From Streptomyces hygroscopicus subsp. hygroscopicus (GTDB lineage Bacteria; Actinomycetota; Actinomycetes; Streptomycetales; Streptomycetaceae): a DNA stretch of 64,000 nucleotides. The notes below the pieces were generated by a model. It did not search any database and had not been told where the DNA came from. It saw only the letters and a list, made by a program, of their open reading frames with translations. A program made the translations under genes and the position numbers. Shown piece after piece: positions 63,333 through 64,000 of this stretch; position 1 is the stretch's first letter, and every line of letters begins with the position of its first letter. Location: the NCBI RefSeq assembly GCF_001553455.1, contig NZ_BBOX01000138.1, positions 1-64,000 on the forward strand. Direction: 5' to 3'.

Positions 63333-63544
63333 GCCAGTTCGTTATGCGTATTGGCTTGCTCGTTCTCACGTGAGAGGCCGTTACGCCGGTCCACCGGGCC
63401 GATGACCAGCGGCAGGCACGCGGATGCGTCACCGATGTGCGGCCAAGGCTGTCGTGATCGTCCGGGTGGCCTTGTCCGGACCCGTCCCTCCGGTCCTCGC
63501 GGATCCGGGGAGACCCACTCACTGAAGAAGCGAAGGCTACGACC

Positions 63545-63988
63545 GTGCGTACGTACAGCCCCAAGCCCGGCGACGTCCAGCGTCAGTGGCACGTCATCGA
63601 CGCCACCGACGTGGTTCTGGGCCGTCTGGCCTCCCAGGCCGCCACCCTTTTGCGGGGCAAGCACAAGCCGGTGTACGCACCGCATGTCGACGCTGGTGAC
63701 TTCGTCATCATCATCAACGCCGACAAGGTGCACCTCTCCGGCAACAAGCGGACCCAGAAGATGGCGTACCGCCACTCCGGCTACCCGGGTGGTCTGCGCT
63801 CCATCCGCTACGACGAGCTGCTGGAGAAGAACCCGGAGAAGGCCGTCGAGAAGGCCATCAAGGGCATGCTCCCCAAGAACACCCTGGGCCGTCAGATGCT
63901 CTCGAAGCTGAAGGTGTACTCGGGCGACCAGCACCCGCACGCCGCTCAGCAGCCCGTCCCGTTCGAGATCACTCAGGTCGCGCAGTAG
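63545..63988 (+). CDS. rplM: 50S ribosomal protein L13
   Basis: A 147-aa early-assembly protein: [83 protein letters not shown] start with GAAGG upstream. Its usual partner rpsI would lie just beyond the window. Confidence 0.98.
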   Translation: MRTYSPKPGDVQRQWHVIDATDVVLGRLASQAATLLRGKHKPVYAPHVDAGDFVIIINADKVHLSGNKRTQKMAYRHSGYPGGLRSIRYDELLEKNPEKAVEKAIKGMLPKNTLGRQMLSKLKVYSGDQHPHAAQQPVPFEITQVAQ

Positions 63989-64000
63989 TCCCGGCCACCC

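Overview
The window is chromosomal DNA of a Streptomyces or a very close actinomycete relative. It is very GC-rich with strong third-position G/C bias. GTG and TTG starts are common (rpoB starts with TTG). The gene order murB, add, aspC, tRNA-Trp, secE, nusG, rplK, rplA, lipoprotein, rplJ, rplL, rpoB, rpoC, rpsL, rpsG, fusA, tuf, S10/spc/alpha operons, truA, rplM matches what I know of Streptomyces.

Layout. 1-6.1 kb: an NAD(P)H-binding protein, a cytosine-deaminase-like amidohydrolase lacking several expected catalytic residues, tRNA-Thr(GGT), tRNA-Met(CAT), rpmG, a MaoC/HadAB-like dehydratase pair, murB and convergent add. 6.3-20.9 kb: aspC, tRNA-Trp(CCA), secE-nusG, rplK-rplA, a lipoprotein gene, the L10 leader with rplJ-rplL, and rpoB-rpoC. 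21-23.2 kb: a decayed island holding a broken LAL/LuxR regulator, a 148-bp polyketide synthase acyltransferase fragment inside it on the opposite strand, and a broken FG-GAP repeat protein. 23.3-28.1 kb: the str operon. 28.1-36 kb: accessory genes (two overlapping genes with oppositely charged tails, a GC-rich repeat field, a Tat-type PIG-L deacetylase lipoprotein, a winged-helix/zinc protein, a Uma2 nuclease-like gene). 36.3-54.4 kb: rpsJ to rplQ plus secY, adk, map, infA and truA. 54.4-63.2 kb: a stressosome-type operon (RsbR, RsbS, RsbT-like, two PP2C phosphatases), a small membrane protein, a GT4 glycosyltransferase with an unusual C-terminal half, lipoprotein debris and a membrane-anchored protein. 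63.3-64 kb: rplM with its promoter.

The core genes build the ribosome, RNA polymerase, the Sec translocon and the elongation factors. Operons are tight (ATGA or TAATG overlaps) and are separated by long GC hairpins acting as terminators or processing sites. The accessory material sits in three breaks of this supercluster: after rpoC, between tuf and rpsJ, and between truA and rplM.

Best leads: (1) a near-identical 29-nt leader element with a hairpin, preceded by a Shine-Dalgarno/ATG, shared by the rpsL and rpsJ leaders; (2) six genes whose stop codon lies inside a short direct duplication; (3) the LAL/PKS mosaic pseudogene; (4) the stressosome operon with a possible stress-sigma promoter; (5) the overlapping gene pair encoding a lysine-rich and an acidic tail; (6) a 31-bp near-perfect palindrome ahead of the Uma2 gene. 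All calls come from reading the sequence; no alignments or folding runs were made.
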